Source: Neisseria zoodegmatis
GTDB lineage: Bacteria > Pseudomonadota > Gammaproteobacteria > Burkholderiales > Neisseriaceae
Length of the DNA: 64,000 nt
Assembly (NCBI RefSeq): GCF_900187305.1
Contig: NZ_LT906434.1
Coordinates: 1,054,001 to 1,118,000, forward strand
Reading direction: 5' to 3'
A program made the position numbers and the translations under genes. Positions 9,286-21,200 of the stretch are shown one piece after another (within the stretch, counting starts at the first letter, position 1; the number at the start of each line of letters is the position of its first letter). The notes below the pieces were generated by a model that saw nothing but the letters and a program-made list of their open reading frames with translations, did not search any database and was not told the origin of the DNA.

Positions 9286-9428
9286 GAAACCTTTACAAAA
9301 CCCCCATCTGCGGCGCATTTCTGCGTTGTGCGCTGCTCGCTCGTTTGCCTATCTATATGATATGTCTGCACTCGCTGTGCTGCTACGCCTTGAACTGCAT
9401 CCACATCTGAGGGCTTTGCAAAGGTCTC
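9286..9428 (+). repeat. 143-bp MITE-like element, copy 2
   Basis: Same orientation and length as copy 1. The left terminus is degenerate (GAAACCTTTACAAAA), while the right terminus ends TTTGCAAAGGTCTC. It lies between the xerC start and the HerA-like gene, and a DUS follows at once. Confidence 0.85.
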
Positions 9429-9459
9429 AGGCCGTCTGAAAATGTTTTTCAGACGGCCT
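9429..9459 (-). terminator. DUS inverted pair downstream of herA-like gene
   Basis: AGGCCGTCTGAAA and TTTCAGACGGCCT are separated by five bases, beginning 15 bases past the HerA-like stop codon on the minus strand. Confidence 0.65.
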
Positions 9460-9473
9460 CATCATGCCATACC

Positions 9474-10997
9474 TTATTTCAGTATGTTTTTAATCACACC
9501 CATCACGCTGCGTGAAATGGCACGGGTAACTTGCTTGTTGATCTGATCGCCCACGCTGTCGGCCAAATCATATGCCACACCTTGATTGGCTTTTTTGCGG
9601 CTGCCGAACAAACCGCCCAAGAAGCCGCCGACTACGCCGTCTTTCTGCGGCTGTGCGGCGGTTGTTTTCTCCGCTTGGGCCTGCTCTTTCGCCGCGGCTT
9701 CGGCCTGCTTGGCTTCGGCTTGCTGCTGCTCCAACTCCGCCAATGCTTCGTAGGCCGAGTAGTTGTCGACCATATCTTTGTAGTGGCGGTAGAGAATATC
9801 TTTTTGGAACTTCTCGTCGCGTTCGGAGGCGGCCAGCGGGGTCAAGTTGGATTGCGGCGGCAACACAAGCGCACGATCCACCGGCATCGGCATGCCTTTT
9901 TCATCCAAAAACGACACCAGCGCCTCGCCTACGCCAAGCTCGGCAATCGCTTCCACCACGTTCACATTCGGATTGGTGCGGAAAGTTTCGGCGGCGGCTT
10001 TCACGGCTTTTTGGTCGCGCGGCGTGAATGCCCGCAAAGCGTGTTGCACGCGGTTGCCGAGCTGCCCCAAAATCGTGTCGGGCAGATCGAGCGGGTTTTG
10101 GGTAACGAAATACACGCCCACGCCTTTCGAGCGGATCAGGCGCACCACTTGTTCGATTTGCTCCACCAGCGCGGCGGGGGCGTTGTCGAACAGCAAATGC
10201 GCTTCGTCAAAAAACATCACGAATTTCGGTTTGTCCAAATCACCCACTTCCGGCAGGGTTTCAAACAGTTCCGCCAACATCCACAGCAGAAACGCGCTAT
10301 ACATGCGCGGCGAACGCATCAGTTTTTCGGAATTCAGAATATTGATCACCCCTTTGCTGCCTTCGGTCTGCATCCAGTCTTCCAGATTCAGCGCAGGCTC
10401 GCCGAACAGGTTTGCCGCCCCTTCGTTTTCGAGTGTCAGCAATTGCCGCTGCACCGCGCCGACGCTGGCGGGCGATACGTTACCGTATTGGCTGCGGTAT
10501 TCGGCGGCATTATCGGCAACGTGTTTGAGCATGCCGCGCAAGTCTTTCAAATCAATCAGATGCCAACCGTTATCGTCGGCGACGCGGAACACCAGATTGA
10601 GCAAACCTTCCTGCGTGTCGTTCAGGTTCATCAAACGTGCGAGCAGCATCGGCCCCATTTCGGAAATGGTTACGCGCACAGGAATGCCGGTTTCGCCGAA
10701 TACATCCCAAAAACGCACGGGAAAGCCTTGTAGCCAGCCGCTGTCCAAACCGAATTCGGCAATGCGCTCGGCTACTTTACCGCTGTCGCTGCCTGCGTTC
10801 ACGATGCCCGACAAATCGCCTTTCACATCGGCCAAAAACACGGGAATGCCCGCTTCGCTGAAGGCTTCGGCCATGCGGCGCAGGGTAACGGTTTTGCCTG
10901 TGCCGGTCGCTCCGGCGATCAGGCCGTGGCGGTTGGCCATTTTGCCTTGTATTTTCAGCGTGTTGCCGTCTGAACGGGCGATGGGGAAAGTGGTCAT
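9474..10997 (-). CDS. HerA-like ATPase (DUF853 family)
   Basis: A 507-residue cytosolic P-loop ATPase of the HerA/FtsK superfamily. Walker A is GATGTGKTVTL near residue 30 and Walker B is MFFDEAHLLFDN near 235. The last ~90 residues hold a Lys/Glu/Ala-rich coiled-coil stretch and a glycine-rich GGFLGGLFGS segment typical of DUF853 proteins. The family role is unclear (helicase- or translocase-like). I start at MTTFPIARSDGN (10997), preceded by AAGGA, rather than at the longer frame start at 11033. Confidence 0.8.
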   Translation of the reverse strand: MTTFPIARSDGNTLKIQGKMANRHGLIAGATGTGKTVTLRRMAEAFSEAGIPVFLADVKGDLSGIVNAGSDSGKVAERIAEFGLDSGWLQGFPVRFWDVFGETGIPVRVTISEMGPMLLARLMNLNDTQEGLLNLVFRVADDNGWHLIDLKDLRGMLKHVADNAAEYRSQYGNVSPASVGAVQRQLLTLENEGAANLFGEPALNLEDWMQTEGSKGVINILNSEKLMRSPRMYSAFLLWMLAELFETLPEVGDLDKPKFVMFFDEAHLLFDNAPAALVEQIEQVVRLIRSKGVGVYFVTQNPLDLPDTILGQLGNRVQHALRAFTPRDQKAVKAAAETFRTNPNVNVVEAIAELGVGEALVSFLDEKGMPMPVDRALVLPPQSNLTPLAASERDEKFQKDILYRHYKDMVDNYSAYEALAELEQQQAEAKQAEAAAKEQAQAEKTTAAQPQKDGVVGGFLGGLFGSRKKANQGVAYDLADSVGDQINKQVTRAISRSVMGVIKNILK

Positions 10998-11184
10998 CAG
11001 AATGTCCTTGATAGGTTGAATGAAGATGCACATATTGTCTTATGAATCGGTTCAAGGCGCAAACGGCTCTTCAGTGATGTTTGCTGTCTCGATTACTAAA
11101 ATGTGTTGATTGGTTACAGCGGTTTTTCAGACGGCCTGACGGCCATTTGAAGAATTGAGGGGGCATGCAGATGAATAAAGACCT

Positions 11185-11327
11185 GAGACCTTTGCAAAAC
11201 TCCCAAATGTGGATGCAGTTTAAGGCGTAGCAGCACAGCGAGTGCAGACATATCATATAGATAGGCAAACGAGCGAGCAGCGCACAACGCAGAAATGCGC
11301 CGCAGATGGGGGTTTTGCAAAGGTCTC
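11185..11327 (-). repeat. 143-bp MITE-like element, copy 3 (inverted)
   Basis: The full-length element in reverse orientation relative to copies 1, 2 and 4, with both GAGACCTTTGCAAAA termini intact. It lies in the 562-base space between the HerA-like gene and prfA. Also in that space are a short CGACCTTTCAAAGGTCG palindrome at its right end and a degenerate uptake-sequence hairpin (GGCCATCTGAAA) at 11377-11405. No gene is seen there. Confidence 0.85.
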
Positions 11328-11376
11328 GACCTTTCAAAGGTCGAATCTGTAGCGAAAGCGCAGCGCGCAAAAATAG

Positions 11377-11405
11377 AGGCCATCTGAAATCAAGCAGATG
11401 GCCTT
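11377..11405 (-). terminator. Degenerate DUS hairpin, possible prfA terminator
   Basis: AGGCCATCTGAAA pairs with CAGATGGCCT; each half differs from the uptake sequence by one base (GTC to ATC). A T-rich stretch follows on the minus strand. It is about 155 bases beyond the prfA stop, so assignment to prfA is tentative. Confidence 0.4.
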
Positions 11406-11559
11406 AAAAAAAGAATCGATGAAAAGGAATGTAAACCGGCTGAATTAACGGCCTTGCTACGAAACAAATCTTAACAAAGATAAACAAATAGTGCAACTAT
11501 TTTTTACAGTATTATGTTGATTTTTACATTTTGGCGAAAATTTTAACGGTTTAGTCGTC

Positions 11560-12636
11560 TCAATCACCCATTTCGGCCAGCAACTCGGCTTGATGTTCCG
11601 CTATTAAAGCGGTGGTCAGCTCTTCCAAATCGCCGTCCATAATAAAATCGAGTTTATGCAGGGTTAGGTTGATGCGGTGGTCGGTTACGCGGCCCTGCGG
11701 ATAGTTGTATGTGCGGATACGTTCGCTGCGGTCGCCGCTGCCGATGAGGCTTTTACGTTCCGCTGCTTCTTTGGCTTGGGCTTCGCGTTTTTGCGCATCA
11801 TTCAAGCGCGCGGCCAACACTTTCATGGCTTGCGCTTTGTTGCTGTGTTGCGAGCGCCCGTCTTGGCATTCCACCACCATGCCGGTCGGCAAGTGGGTGA
11901 TGCGCACGGCAGAATCGGTTTTGTTGATGTGCTGGCCGCCGGCGCCTGATGCGCGGAAGGTATCGATGCGCAAATCGGCAGGATTGAGCTGGATTTCTTC
12001 CAATTCGTCGGCTTCGGGCATCACGGCTACGGTACAGGCTGAAGTGTGGATGCGCCCTTGGCTTTCGGTGGCGGGAACACGTTGTACGCGGTGGCCGCCC
12101 GATTCAAATTTCAGTTTGCTGTAAGCACCTAAGCCGACAATACGGGCAATCACTTCTTTATAGCCGCCCAAGTCGCTTTCGTTGGCGGAAACGATTTCTA
12201 CCTGCCAGCGGCTACGTTCGGCAAAGCGGCTGTACATTCTTAGCAGGTCGCCGGCAAACAGCGCAGCTTCATCACCGCCGGTACCTGCGCGGACTTCGAT
12301 GAAGATGTTTTTGTCGTCGTCGGCATCTTTCGGCAACAGCAGTTTTTGCAATTCTGTATCCAAAGTTTCGATTTTCGCTTTGGCGTTTTCGATTTCTTCG
12401 GCGGCAAATTCTTTCATTTCCGGGTCAGATAGCATTTCTTCCGCTTCCGCCAAATCGCTTTGCGCCTGAGTATATTGATGGAAGACTTCTACCACAGGCG
12501 TGATTTCCGCATGTTCGCGGGTCAGCTTGCGGTAATTGTCCATATCTTCGGTGGCTTCCGGCTGGCCGAGCAGGTGGGTAACTTCTTCGAGGCGGTCGGC
12601 CAGTTGTTGGAGTTTGTCCAAAATTGATGGTTTCAT
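11560..12636 (-). CDS. prfA: Peptide chain release factor 1
   Basis: A 358-residue class-I release factor that reads UAA and UAG and triggers peptide hydrolysis. The catalytic GGQ loop is visible in [18 protein letters not shown] near residue 230, and the PxT-type anticodon mimic region falls in [13 protein letters not shown]-terminal helices cover residues 1-100. I place the start at [12 protein letters not shown] (12636), which matches the family; the frame's earlier start reads through an uptake sequence. UAG-type specificity favours RF1 over RF2, whose programmed frameshift is absent. Confidence 0.93.
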   Translation of the reverse strand: MKPSILDKLQQLADRLEEVTHLLGQPEATEDMDNYRKLTREHAEITPVVEVFHQYTQAQSDLAEAEEMLSDPEMKEFAAEEIENAKAKIETLDTELQKLLLPKDADDDKNIFIEVRAGTGGDEAALFAGDLLRMYSRFAERSRWQVEIVSANESDLGGYKEVIARIVGLGAYSKLKFESGGHRVQRVPATESQGRIHTSACTVAVMPEADELEEIQLNPADLRIDTFRASGAGGQHINKTDSAVRITHLPTGMVVECQDGRSQHSNKAQAMKVLAARLNDAQKREAQAKEAAERKSLIGSGDRSERIRTYNYPQGRVTDHRINLTLHKLDFIMDGDLEELTTALIAEHQAELLAEMGD

Positions 12637-12960
12637 AGTGTTTTCCGGTAAAGGCCGTCTGAAAATAAGGGGAAGTCTGACCAAGCACACGAATCAAGAA
12701 TCTGACTTCGATGATGGAGATAAAATTTTCAGACGGCCTGAAATGCTTAAGATATCGATAAAAGTCTTTTGGGGAAAACCGTTGTTTTGCTATGTGCAGA
12801 TTCTTGCACGGGCAAAATGGCGGTTGATTGTTTGACAAAAGCTTTACCGATTTCCGTATCTGCGGGTATTTTTATCTGATTTAAACAGGCAGTTCATTAA
12901 AGCTGTTTTTTGATAAATAAAAAAGCCAGCTAACGCTTAGCTGACTTTTTTATTTATTGT
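12637..12960. other. Intergenic region between prfA and tRNA-Pro
   Basis: 324 bases. It holds an uptake sequence at 12653 and an inverted one at 12727, 60 bases apart, then an AT-rich stretch and the tRNA terminator at 12920-12953. No convincing gene. Confidence 0.6.
12920..12953 (-). terminator. Rho-independent terminator of tRNA-Pro
   Basis: On the minus strand AGTCAGCTAA and TTAGCTGGCT pair around a 3-base loop and are followed by a run of six T. It starts 15 bases past the 3' end of the tRNA. Confidence 0.8.
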
Positions 12961-13037
12961 TGGTCGGAGTGAAAGGATTCGAACCTTCGACCCCTTGCAC
13001 CCCATGCAAGTGCGCTACCAGACTGCGCCACACTCCG
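12961..13037 (-). tRNA. tRNA-Pro (anticodon GGG)
   Basis: A 77-nt cloverleaf with a seven-base acceptor stem (CGGAGTG with CACTCCG), encoded CCA end, T-loop GGTTCGAATCC and anticodon arm CTTGC-ATGGGGT-GCAAG, giving anticodon GGG (codons CCC/CCU). A terminator follows. The tRNA lies between prfA and the ihfA/merR-like end of the phe cluster. Confidence 0.95.
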
Positions 13038-13073
13038 ACTCGAAAAGAGAACGGGATTATAAAGTCACATTAC

Positions 13074-13400
13074 TCAACTGGCAAGTGTTTTTTCAATTTC
13101 ACCCAGCATTTTTTGCAGTTCATCCCGCATTTCATCGGCTTGAATGGCAGGGTTGCCTTCTGCATCCAGTGCGTTATGGGTAAAAGTATCTACAAAAGGG
13201 GTAAACGTGTCTTTGAGCTTGATCAGCTTTAATACGTCGGAACGGGTATAGTTATTGCCGCCGTAGCCTACTACCACGCCGTTTTCATGCTGCCATTGAG
13301 AAAATTGTGCAGGGCTGATTTGCACCAGTTCGCACATTTCGTTCAGGCTGAAATAGCGTTTGGCCGGAATAACGGGGATGGTATTAACGTTGTTTGTCAT
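13074..13400 (-). CDS. MerR-like helix-turn-helix protein downstream of ihfA
   Basis: A 108-residue protein. Residues about 14-55 ([51 protein letters not shown]) form a winged helix-turn-helix of the MerR type, followed by a short helical tail. There is no effector-binding domain, so it is a compact DNA-binding protein. Its ATG lies 17 bases inside the ihfA coding region, which implies translational coupling to ihfA. The target is unknown. Confidence 0.7.
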   Translation of the reverse strand: MTNNVNTIPVIPAKRYFSLNEMCELVQISPAQFSQWQHENGVVVGYGGNNYTRSDVLKLIKLKDTFTPFVDTFTHNALDAEGNPAIQADEMRDELQKMLGEIEKTLAS

Positions 13401-13707
13401 AGTAGTGCTCCACCATGCCTTTGAGTTTTTGGCTTGCATGGAAAGTAACGACTCTGCGGGCGGTAATCGGCACTTCTTCGCCGGTTTTGGGGTTGCGGCC
13501 GGGGCGTTGCGGTTTGTCGCGCAGCTGGAAGTTGCCGAATCCGGAAATTTTAATTTCTTCGCCACGGGCTAAGGTGGCGCGGATTTCTTCAAAAAAGAGT
13601 TCGACGATTTCTTTGGCATCGTTTTTGGTTACGCTGCTTACTTTTTCTACCAAAATATCTGCCAATTCGGCTTTCGTTAATGTCATATTATTACCTTCGT
13701 TTTTCAA
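13384..13707 (-). CDS. ihfA: Integration host factor subunit alpha
   Basis: A 107-residue HU/IHF-family DNA-bending protein; with IhfB it bends DNA in recombination, replication and transcription. The beta-arm signature [26 protein letters not shown] and the following [14 protein letters not shown] are typical of IHF-alpha. It sits downstream of pheT on the same strand (54 bases), the same order as in many proteobacteria, which supports the alpha rather than the beta assignment. Confidence 0.93.
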   Translation of the reverse strand: MKNEGNNMTLTKAELADILVEKVSSVTKNDAKEIVELFFEEIRATLARGEEIKISGFGNFQLRDKPQRPGRNPKTGEEVPITARRVVTFHASQKLKGMVEHYYDKQR

Positions 13708-13761
13708 TAGGTGGGGATTATTACTAATTTTTTTTTAGAATTCAAGTGAATAAGGTTTTTT

Positions 13762-16125
13762 TTAGCCGCGAAGTTGCGCCCCCGCACTTTCAGCCGCTTT
13801 GATTAACTCTGCTATAAGAGGCTCTACGGCTTCGTCTGTAAGCGTGGCTTCCATATCTTGCAGCATGATTTTCACTGCCATACTCTTCATGTTGTCGGGC
13901 AGGCCGGTGCCTCGGTATACGTCGAACAGGGCGATTTCCTGAATCAGCGGGCTGCGGACGCTGCTTAACGCGGCATGCAGTTCGGCATAGCCGGTGCTTT
14001 CCGGCAACACGAAGGCCAAATCGCGGCGGGACGGTTGGAATTTGGAAACGGGCCGGTAAACGGTTTTTTCTTGTTCCAATACGGCAGCCATATCTACTTC
14101 GAAAACCAGCGGAGCTTGGGGCAGATCGTATTTTTGCAGCCATTGCGGGTGCAGTTCGCCGATGAAACCGACCGTTTTTCCGTTGATTTTAATTTCTGCG
14201 GTGCGGCCGGGGTGCAGGGCAGGGTGTTCTGCTTTGACGAACTGGGCATGTTTGCCTGCCAGCAGTTCTTCTACGTCGCCTTTAATGTCGTAAAAATCGA
14301 CCGGGCGGCTTTTTTCGCCCCACTGCTCGGGCAGGGCAGAGCCGTACACCAAGCCGCCGATGCGTTCGTTTTGAATGAAACGGCCGTCTGAATCTTTGCG
14401 GAAAACGCGGGCGATTTCAAACACGCGCACGCGGTTTTGTTTGCGGTTGAGGTTGTTTTGCAGGATTTCTACCAGCCCGCCGATAAGTGTTGAGCGCATC
14501 ACGCTGTATTGTGCGGCCAACGGATTTTGCAGGCGGATAGGATGGCTGTTGGCTGCAAAATCCTGCTCCCACTGTTCATTTACGAAAGCATAGCTGACCA
14601 CTTCTTGATAAGCGCGTGCGGCCAGTTGACGGTAAACGTCAAAGCGCGGACGGCGGGTTTCGGGCAGCGCCATCATTTTCAGACGACCTGAAGTGTAATC
14701 GTCGGGAATGTTTTCGTAGCCGTACACACGGGCGATTTCTTCAATCAAATCGGCTTCGATTTCAATGTCGTAGCGGAAGCTGGGCGAGGTAACTTGGAGG
14801 CCGTCTGAAATTTTTTGCGGCTGTAAACCAAGTGAAGCCAAGATGTTTTCGATGCGTGCTTCATCTATGGCTACACCGAGCAGTTTGGCAACACGTTTGG
14901 TGCGAACCGATACCGTTTTACGCTCGGGCAGTTTGCCGACGGCTTCTACGATTTCGCCAGCTTGGCCGCCGCAAATCTGCAAAACCAACTCGCTGGCACG
15001 TTCGATAGCGTCGCGTTGCAGTTCGAAATCGACGCCGCGTTCGAAGCGGAATGATGAATCGGAGCCAAAGCCGTATTGGCGGGATTTTCCGGCAATGATT
15101 TCAGGTGCAAACCAAGCCGATTCCAGCACGATATTGCGGGTGCCGTCTGAAACTGCGCTCGCTTCGCCGCCCATCAAGCCGGCCATGCTCAATGCGCCTT
15201 TTTCGTCGGCAATCACTAAGGTGTTGTCGGACAAGGTAACGGTTTTTTCGTTCAAACAAGCCAACGTTTCGCCTTCGGTAGCGCGGCGAACGATGATGCT
15301 GCCTGAAAGTTTGTCGGCATCGAAAACGTGCATAGGCTGGCCGATTTCCAGCATCACATAGTTGCCGATATCTACCAGCGCGGAAATACTGCGCACTCCG
15401 CTGCGGGCCAAGCGTTGCTTCATCCAGTCGGGCGTGGCGGCTTGCGCGTTCACGTTTTCAATCACGCGGCTGAGGAAGCGGCCGCAGTCTTCGGGCGCAT
15501 CAATGCGTACGGGCTGGATTTTGCCGCTGTTGATAGAGGCCGTCTGAATTTGAGGTTGACGGAATGCACAGCCGGTTAAAGCTGCGGTTTCTCGCGCTAA
15601 ACCTTTGATGCTTAAGCAATCGGTGCGGTTTGGCGTGATTTTCAGTGTAAATACGGTGTCGTCCAAGTCCAGATAATTGCGGAGGTTTTCGCCGACGGGT
15701 GCATCATCAGGCAGAATGTGCAGACCGTTAACGCCGTCGTCGGGCAAGCCCAGTTCGTCGGTAGAACACAGCATGCCGTTTGAAACCTGACCGCGCATTT
15801 TGGTCGGCTTGATTTTGAAATTGCTCGGCAATACCGCGCCCGGTAAGGCACAAGGTACTTTGATACCCGGCTTCACATTCGGTGCGCCGCAAACAATCTG
15901 AATCAGCCCGCCCGTGCCTGCATCGACTTGGGTGACGTTCAGGCGGTCGGCATCGGGGTGTTTTTCTACCGATTTGACTTCGGCAACTACTACGCCTGAA
16001 AAGGCGGGCGCGGCAGTTTCGGCTTCTTCGACTTCGAGGCCGGACATGGTCAATAAATGGCCGAATTCATCGGCTGAAAGATGGGTATCGGCTTGGGTTT
16101 TGAGCCACGAATAAGAAAATTGCAT
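13762..16125 (-). CDS. pheT: Phenylalanyl-tRNA synthetase beta chain
   Basis: A 787-residue beta subunit of the (alpha-beta)2 synthetase that charges tRNA-Phe. Domain order is visible: N-terminal tRNA-binding OB fold (about 40-150, VKSVEKHPDADRLNVTQVD), B3/B4 editing region (about 210-390, with DVDAGIxN-type ALVDIGNYVMLEIGQPMHVFD), B5 domain (about 400-475), and the C-terminal anticodon-binding ferredoxin-like domain (about 695-787, SKFQPSRRDLAFVL). Full length. It is separated from pheS by a 95-residue membrane ORF. Confidence 0.96.
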   Translation of the reverse strand: MQFSYSWLKTQADTHLSADEFGHLLTMSGLEVEEAETAAPAFSGVVVAEVKSVEKHPDADRLNVTQVDAGTGGLIQIVCGAPNVKPGIKVPCALPGAVLPSNFKIKPTKMRGQVSNGMLCSTDELGLPDDGVNGLHILPDDAPVGENLRNYLDLDDTVFTLKITPNRTDCLSIKGLARETAALTGCAFRQPQIQTASINSGKIQPVRIDAPEDCGRFLSRVIENVNAQAATPDWMKQRLARSGVRSISALVDIGNYVMLEIGQPMHVFDADKLSGSIIVRRATEGETLACLNEKTVTLSDNTLVIADEKGALSMAGLMGGEASAVSDGTRNIVLESAWFAPEIIAGKSRQYGFGSDSSFRFERGVDFELQRDAIERASELVLQICGGQAGEIVEAVGKLPERKTVSVRTKRVAKLLGVAIDEARIENILASLGLQPQKISDGLQVTSPSFRYDIEIEADLIEEIARVYGYENIPDDYTSGRLKMMALPETRRPRFDVYRQLAARAYQEVVSYAFVNEQWEQDFAANSHPIRLQNPLAAQYSVMRSTLIGGLVEILQNNLNRKQNRVRVFEIARVFRKDSDGRFIQNERIGGLVYGSALPEQWGEKSRPVDFYDIKGDVEELLAGKHAQFVKAEHPALHPGRTAEIKINGKTVGFIGELHPQWLQKYDLPQAPLVFEVDMAAVLEQEKTVYRPVSKFQPSRRDLAFVLPESTGYAELHAALSSVRSPLIQEIALFDVYRGTGLPDNMKSMAVKIMLQDMEATLTDEAVEPLIAELIKAAESAGAQLRG

Positions 16126-16245
16126 GAGTTATCTCTTTATATATCATTAACTTGGATATAACTACATAACGGTTTGGGTTGCTTGATTGTGTAAATCCGG
16201 CATATCCCATTTGTTTTGTATTTTTTAAGTGGAAAAATGTTAGTG

Positions 16246-16533
16246 CTACATCATGATGAATACGGCCAGTATGCTGTAAGCGCAAATAAAGCAAATCATG
16301 AATGCTGCTTTTTCTTTATGGTGAAAATAAGGTAAGAAAAAGCTGGCGCATAATCCTGTGATTCCACCTACCAAAATGCTCCGGCTTCCGTATTCACTCC
16401 AAATCAAAGCTTGTTCAATTTCGCCTGTGCCGATTTTTAAATCGGCTAATTGTGAAGAACGATGTGCACAATAGAAAGCAAAAATGAGCAGGGCTGATGT
16501 CAGTAAATAGAGCCACAGCCATATTTTTTGCAT
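16246..16533 (-). CDS. Small membrane protein between pheS and pheT
   Basis: A 95-residue protein that I do not recognise. It has three hydrophobic segments (about 4-21, 52-69 and 76-95), an N-terminal MQKIWLWLYLLTSALLIF that could be a membrane anchor, and an acidic loop. It starts five bases after the pheS stop and ends 120 bases before pheT, so it is embedded in the phe cluster and probably cotranscribed. Its GC content is lower than that of its neighbours, which suggests a later insertion. Confidence 0.6.
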   Translation of the reverse strand: MQKIWLWLYLLTSALLIFAFYCAHRSSQLADLKIGTGEIEQALIWSEYGSRSILVGGITGLCASFFLPYFHHKEKAAFMICFICAYSILAVFIMM

Positions 16534-16537
16534 GGCA

Positions 16538-18267
<1,730 letters not shown>

Positions 18268-21200
18268 ATGTCTAGTCAGATGATTATTTCTGTGGGCAAA
18301 TTGGATGGCGGTAGCCGCTTTACTGATGCAGAGGGTGTTGCCCGATACAGCGTGAAAAAAGGTTCGGGTGAGCCTTTGTATATCCGGGCGGATCAACATG
18401 TTGCTTATCAATTGGCGGATGCGGACACCGGATTGATGCCCGAAAACATTGAATTGGTGCAAATGGGCAATCATTTGCATATCCGTGCAAAAGGCTCCAC
18501 ATCTGCCCGGCCGGATATTGTGATCGAAGATTACTATATTTATGTAAAGCCCAATGGTGTCGGTAAGGTTTTTGTTTTAGATGCCGGCGGTAATGCTCAT
18601 TATTATGCTTCGGAAGTGCCTGAAACCACTTTATTGGCGGAAGAAGTAACGGTTAACCGTGCTTCTTCAGGTGGTGTAAATAAATTGGCTCTTGCGTTAG
18701 GCGGCTTGGCCGGTGCCGGTTTGATTGGTGCTTTGGCGGGCGGCGGCTCGGGTAAGTCTTCGGGAGAAGCTTCTGCACCGGCTCAGAGCAACAAACCTGA
18801 ACAGGTCGTGAAAAAGGAAGAAAAAGCCCAGCTTGGATCACTGCCGTCTGAATCTGAAAAGGCGCTTGTTCATGAAAAAGAAGAGGTAGCAGGCAACCGT
18901 TTGGAAGTTGCTGTGAATGAAGCACCGGTAGAAAAAAATAACTTTGTTGAGGAAGTTGCTGCTGATAAGGCAGAAGTTGCAGCCAATCAAACAGAAGTTG
19001 AAACTAAGCAAGTAGAAGTTGTTGCCGCTAAAGAAGAAGTTGCTGTCAATAATGAGATGCCGTCTGAAATTGTGGCTGAAGTTAAAGCAGAAACCGAGCC
19101 TGCTCCGAAGACAAAAATTTCAGCTCCTGCCGCAGAAGAAGCTCCGCTTGTTGCTGAAACGGATTTAACTTCTAAGCTTTCGGAAACAGAAAAGCCGGTT
19201 GAGGTTGCAACAGTCGCTCCCGTAAAACTTGCCAGCGATGCTGCGGCTATCTCTCCCGAATCTTTAGAAAAAGTGGGCAATAATGACACCGAAGCCGTTG
19301 AAGTACGTTTCGGTAAAGACGGCCATTTTTATATTTACCAACACAAAACATACGGCAAATACATCGATGCGGCCGAATTCGGCACCGACTCAACGGGCAA
19401 GACCGATAGTTTGGCTGCCATTAATAATGCTTTGACGGCCGCGCACGAAGAAAAAGTGGCCGTGCGCTTGAGCGGTAATCTGTATATTTCCGACCAAATT
19501 GTGTTGAATGAAAAAAATGCCGGCGTTACCGGTATTTTCGGTGATGGTATGGGTAAGACCGTTGTGTCTTTTGATAAGGCGCAAAAAGGTGTTTATAACC
19601 CCAATAGCAATGACGATGATGTGCGCGAGTTTGCCGGTATTTTGGTGGACGGGCAGAGCAATAAAACCATTGCCGATTTGTCGGTTAAATACACCAATCC
19701 TGATTTTTACCGCAAAGGGCAAAGTTATTTCGGCAAAGTAAACGGTATTTTGGTTAATGATGCCGACAACACCTTGATCAGCAAGGTGGAAGTTTCCGGC
19801 GCAAACCGTGCCGGCGTGTTTTTCACGTCAACTCAGACTTTGCAGAAAGACCCAGAAAGCACTAGAGGCAGAACCTATAAAGCCAGATTGATTTTGAAAG
19901 AAGTGGACGAGCATTACGAAAATCTTCCGCTAGGCGAAAACAACCGTATTGTCGATAGCTACTTGCATCACAACCGGGTAGCGGGAGCGTTGGTCGCTTA
20001 TCAAAAAGATTTTTTAGCCAATGGCAACAAGCTGGCTTGGAACGGCCATGAGGCAGATGGAGGCACGGGATACGGTATTGCCAGCATGGCAGGTAGCTAC
20101 AACTATGGCATTACCTATACCAACAATAAAACCGACCACAACTACCGCAAAGGCTTGGATGTTCACGACGGCGACGATGTTGTGATTAAAGACAATATGT
20201 TGATAGGCGACAGACTTCACGGTATTGCTGTGTACAACCGTCAATTTACGATGGATAACGTAAAAATTACTGATAACACCATTATCCAAGACCCAAACTT
20301 CCGTTTGGCGGTTAATGACAATCCGAAGTACACCTATCACGGCTATTCCGGTATTCAATTGCAGACCAATACCCAATTCAGAGATTTAGGCAGCAGCGAT
20401 ACGGGTAATTTTGAAATTCGCGGCAATACCATTAAGAATTTGGATGTATATAAGAATGCCCAGCATACCTACGGTATTGAATTCCGCAACCATGAGCAGA
20501 AGATGCATTATAAGTTGGACATCAGCAATAATGTGATCGAAGGCGAATCCAGCAAATATATGATTGCGATTATCAACGATACCCGTGACCGCCGTACTGG
20601 AGAAAAAGGCCCGGGCGCCAGCGATATCAATATTTCAGGCAATAAAATGAACATCGGGTCGATTTTGCCGGGAAATATGGCCGTATTTATCAACGAGCAG
20701 AGCAATAACGGTAAGCTTCGCGGCAAAGTAACATATGATGACAACAGCCTGATCATACGCAAACATTCAGACGGCAGTATGGAAGGTATTCAGATGATCG
20801 GTAATGCCGAAAGCTATCATGTAACCAACAACCAGTTTGAAATCCACGGCACTATGAACAAGCCGTTGATTAGTGTGTTGGGCCGCGCCGGTAATGAAAT
20901 ACCTGAACTGCATGTAAATGGCAACGACATTATCACCGATCTCAAAGGCGCGCTTTACCGCAGCTGGATTGAGCGCAGTAAAGCCGATGTTTTTGCCGAT
21001 GGAAACACTCACAACAATAAACCGTTGGGCAAAGTGCAGCACATTAACAAGCCGGCAGCGGGTTTCTCGCCTGAAGACGAAGAGAGCGCAGCTGATGTGC
21101 AATGGGATATCGGTACCGACAGTATTTCCGGTGTGCCCGTGCATCGCGATGCAGGCAGTATGGCGCCTTCGGTTCGTTCCGAATCGGTAGTATTGGGAGA

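Noticed and set aside
9531..10733. A 400-codon open frame antisense to the HerA-like gene
   Set aside because: It has Cys/His/Arg-rich shadow composition, no ribosome binding site and a well-supported gene on the other strand.
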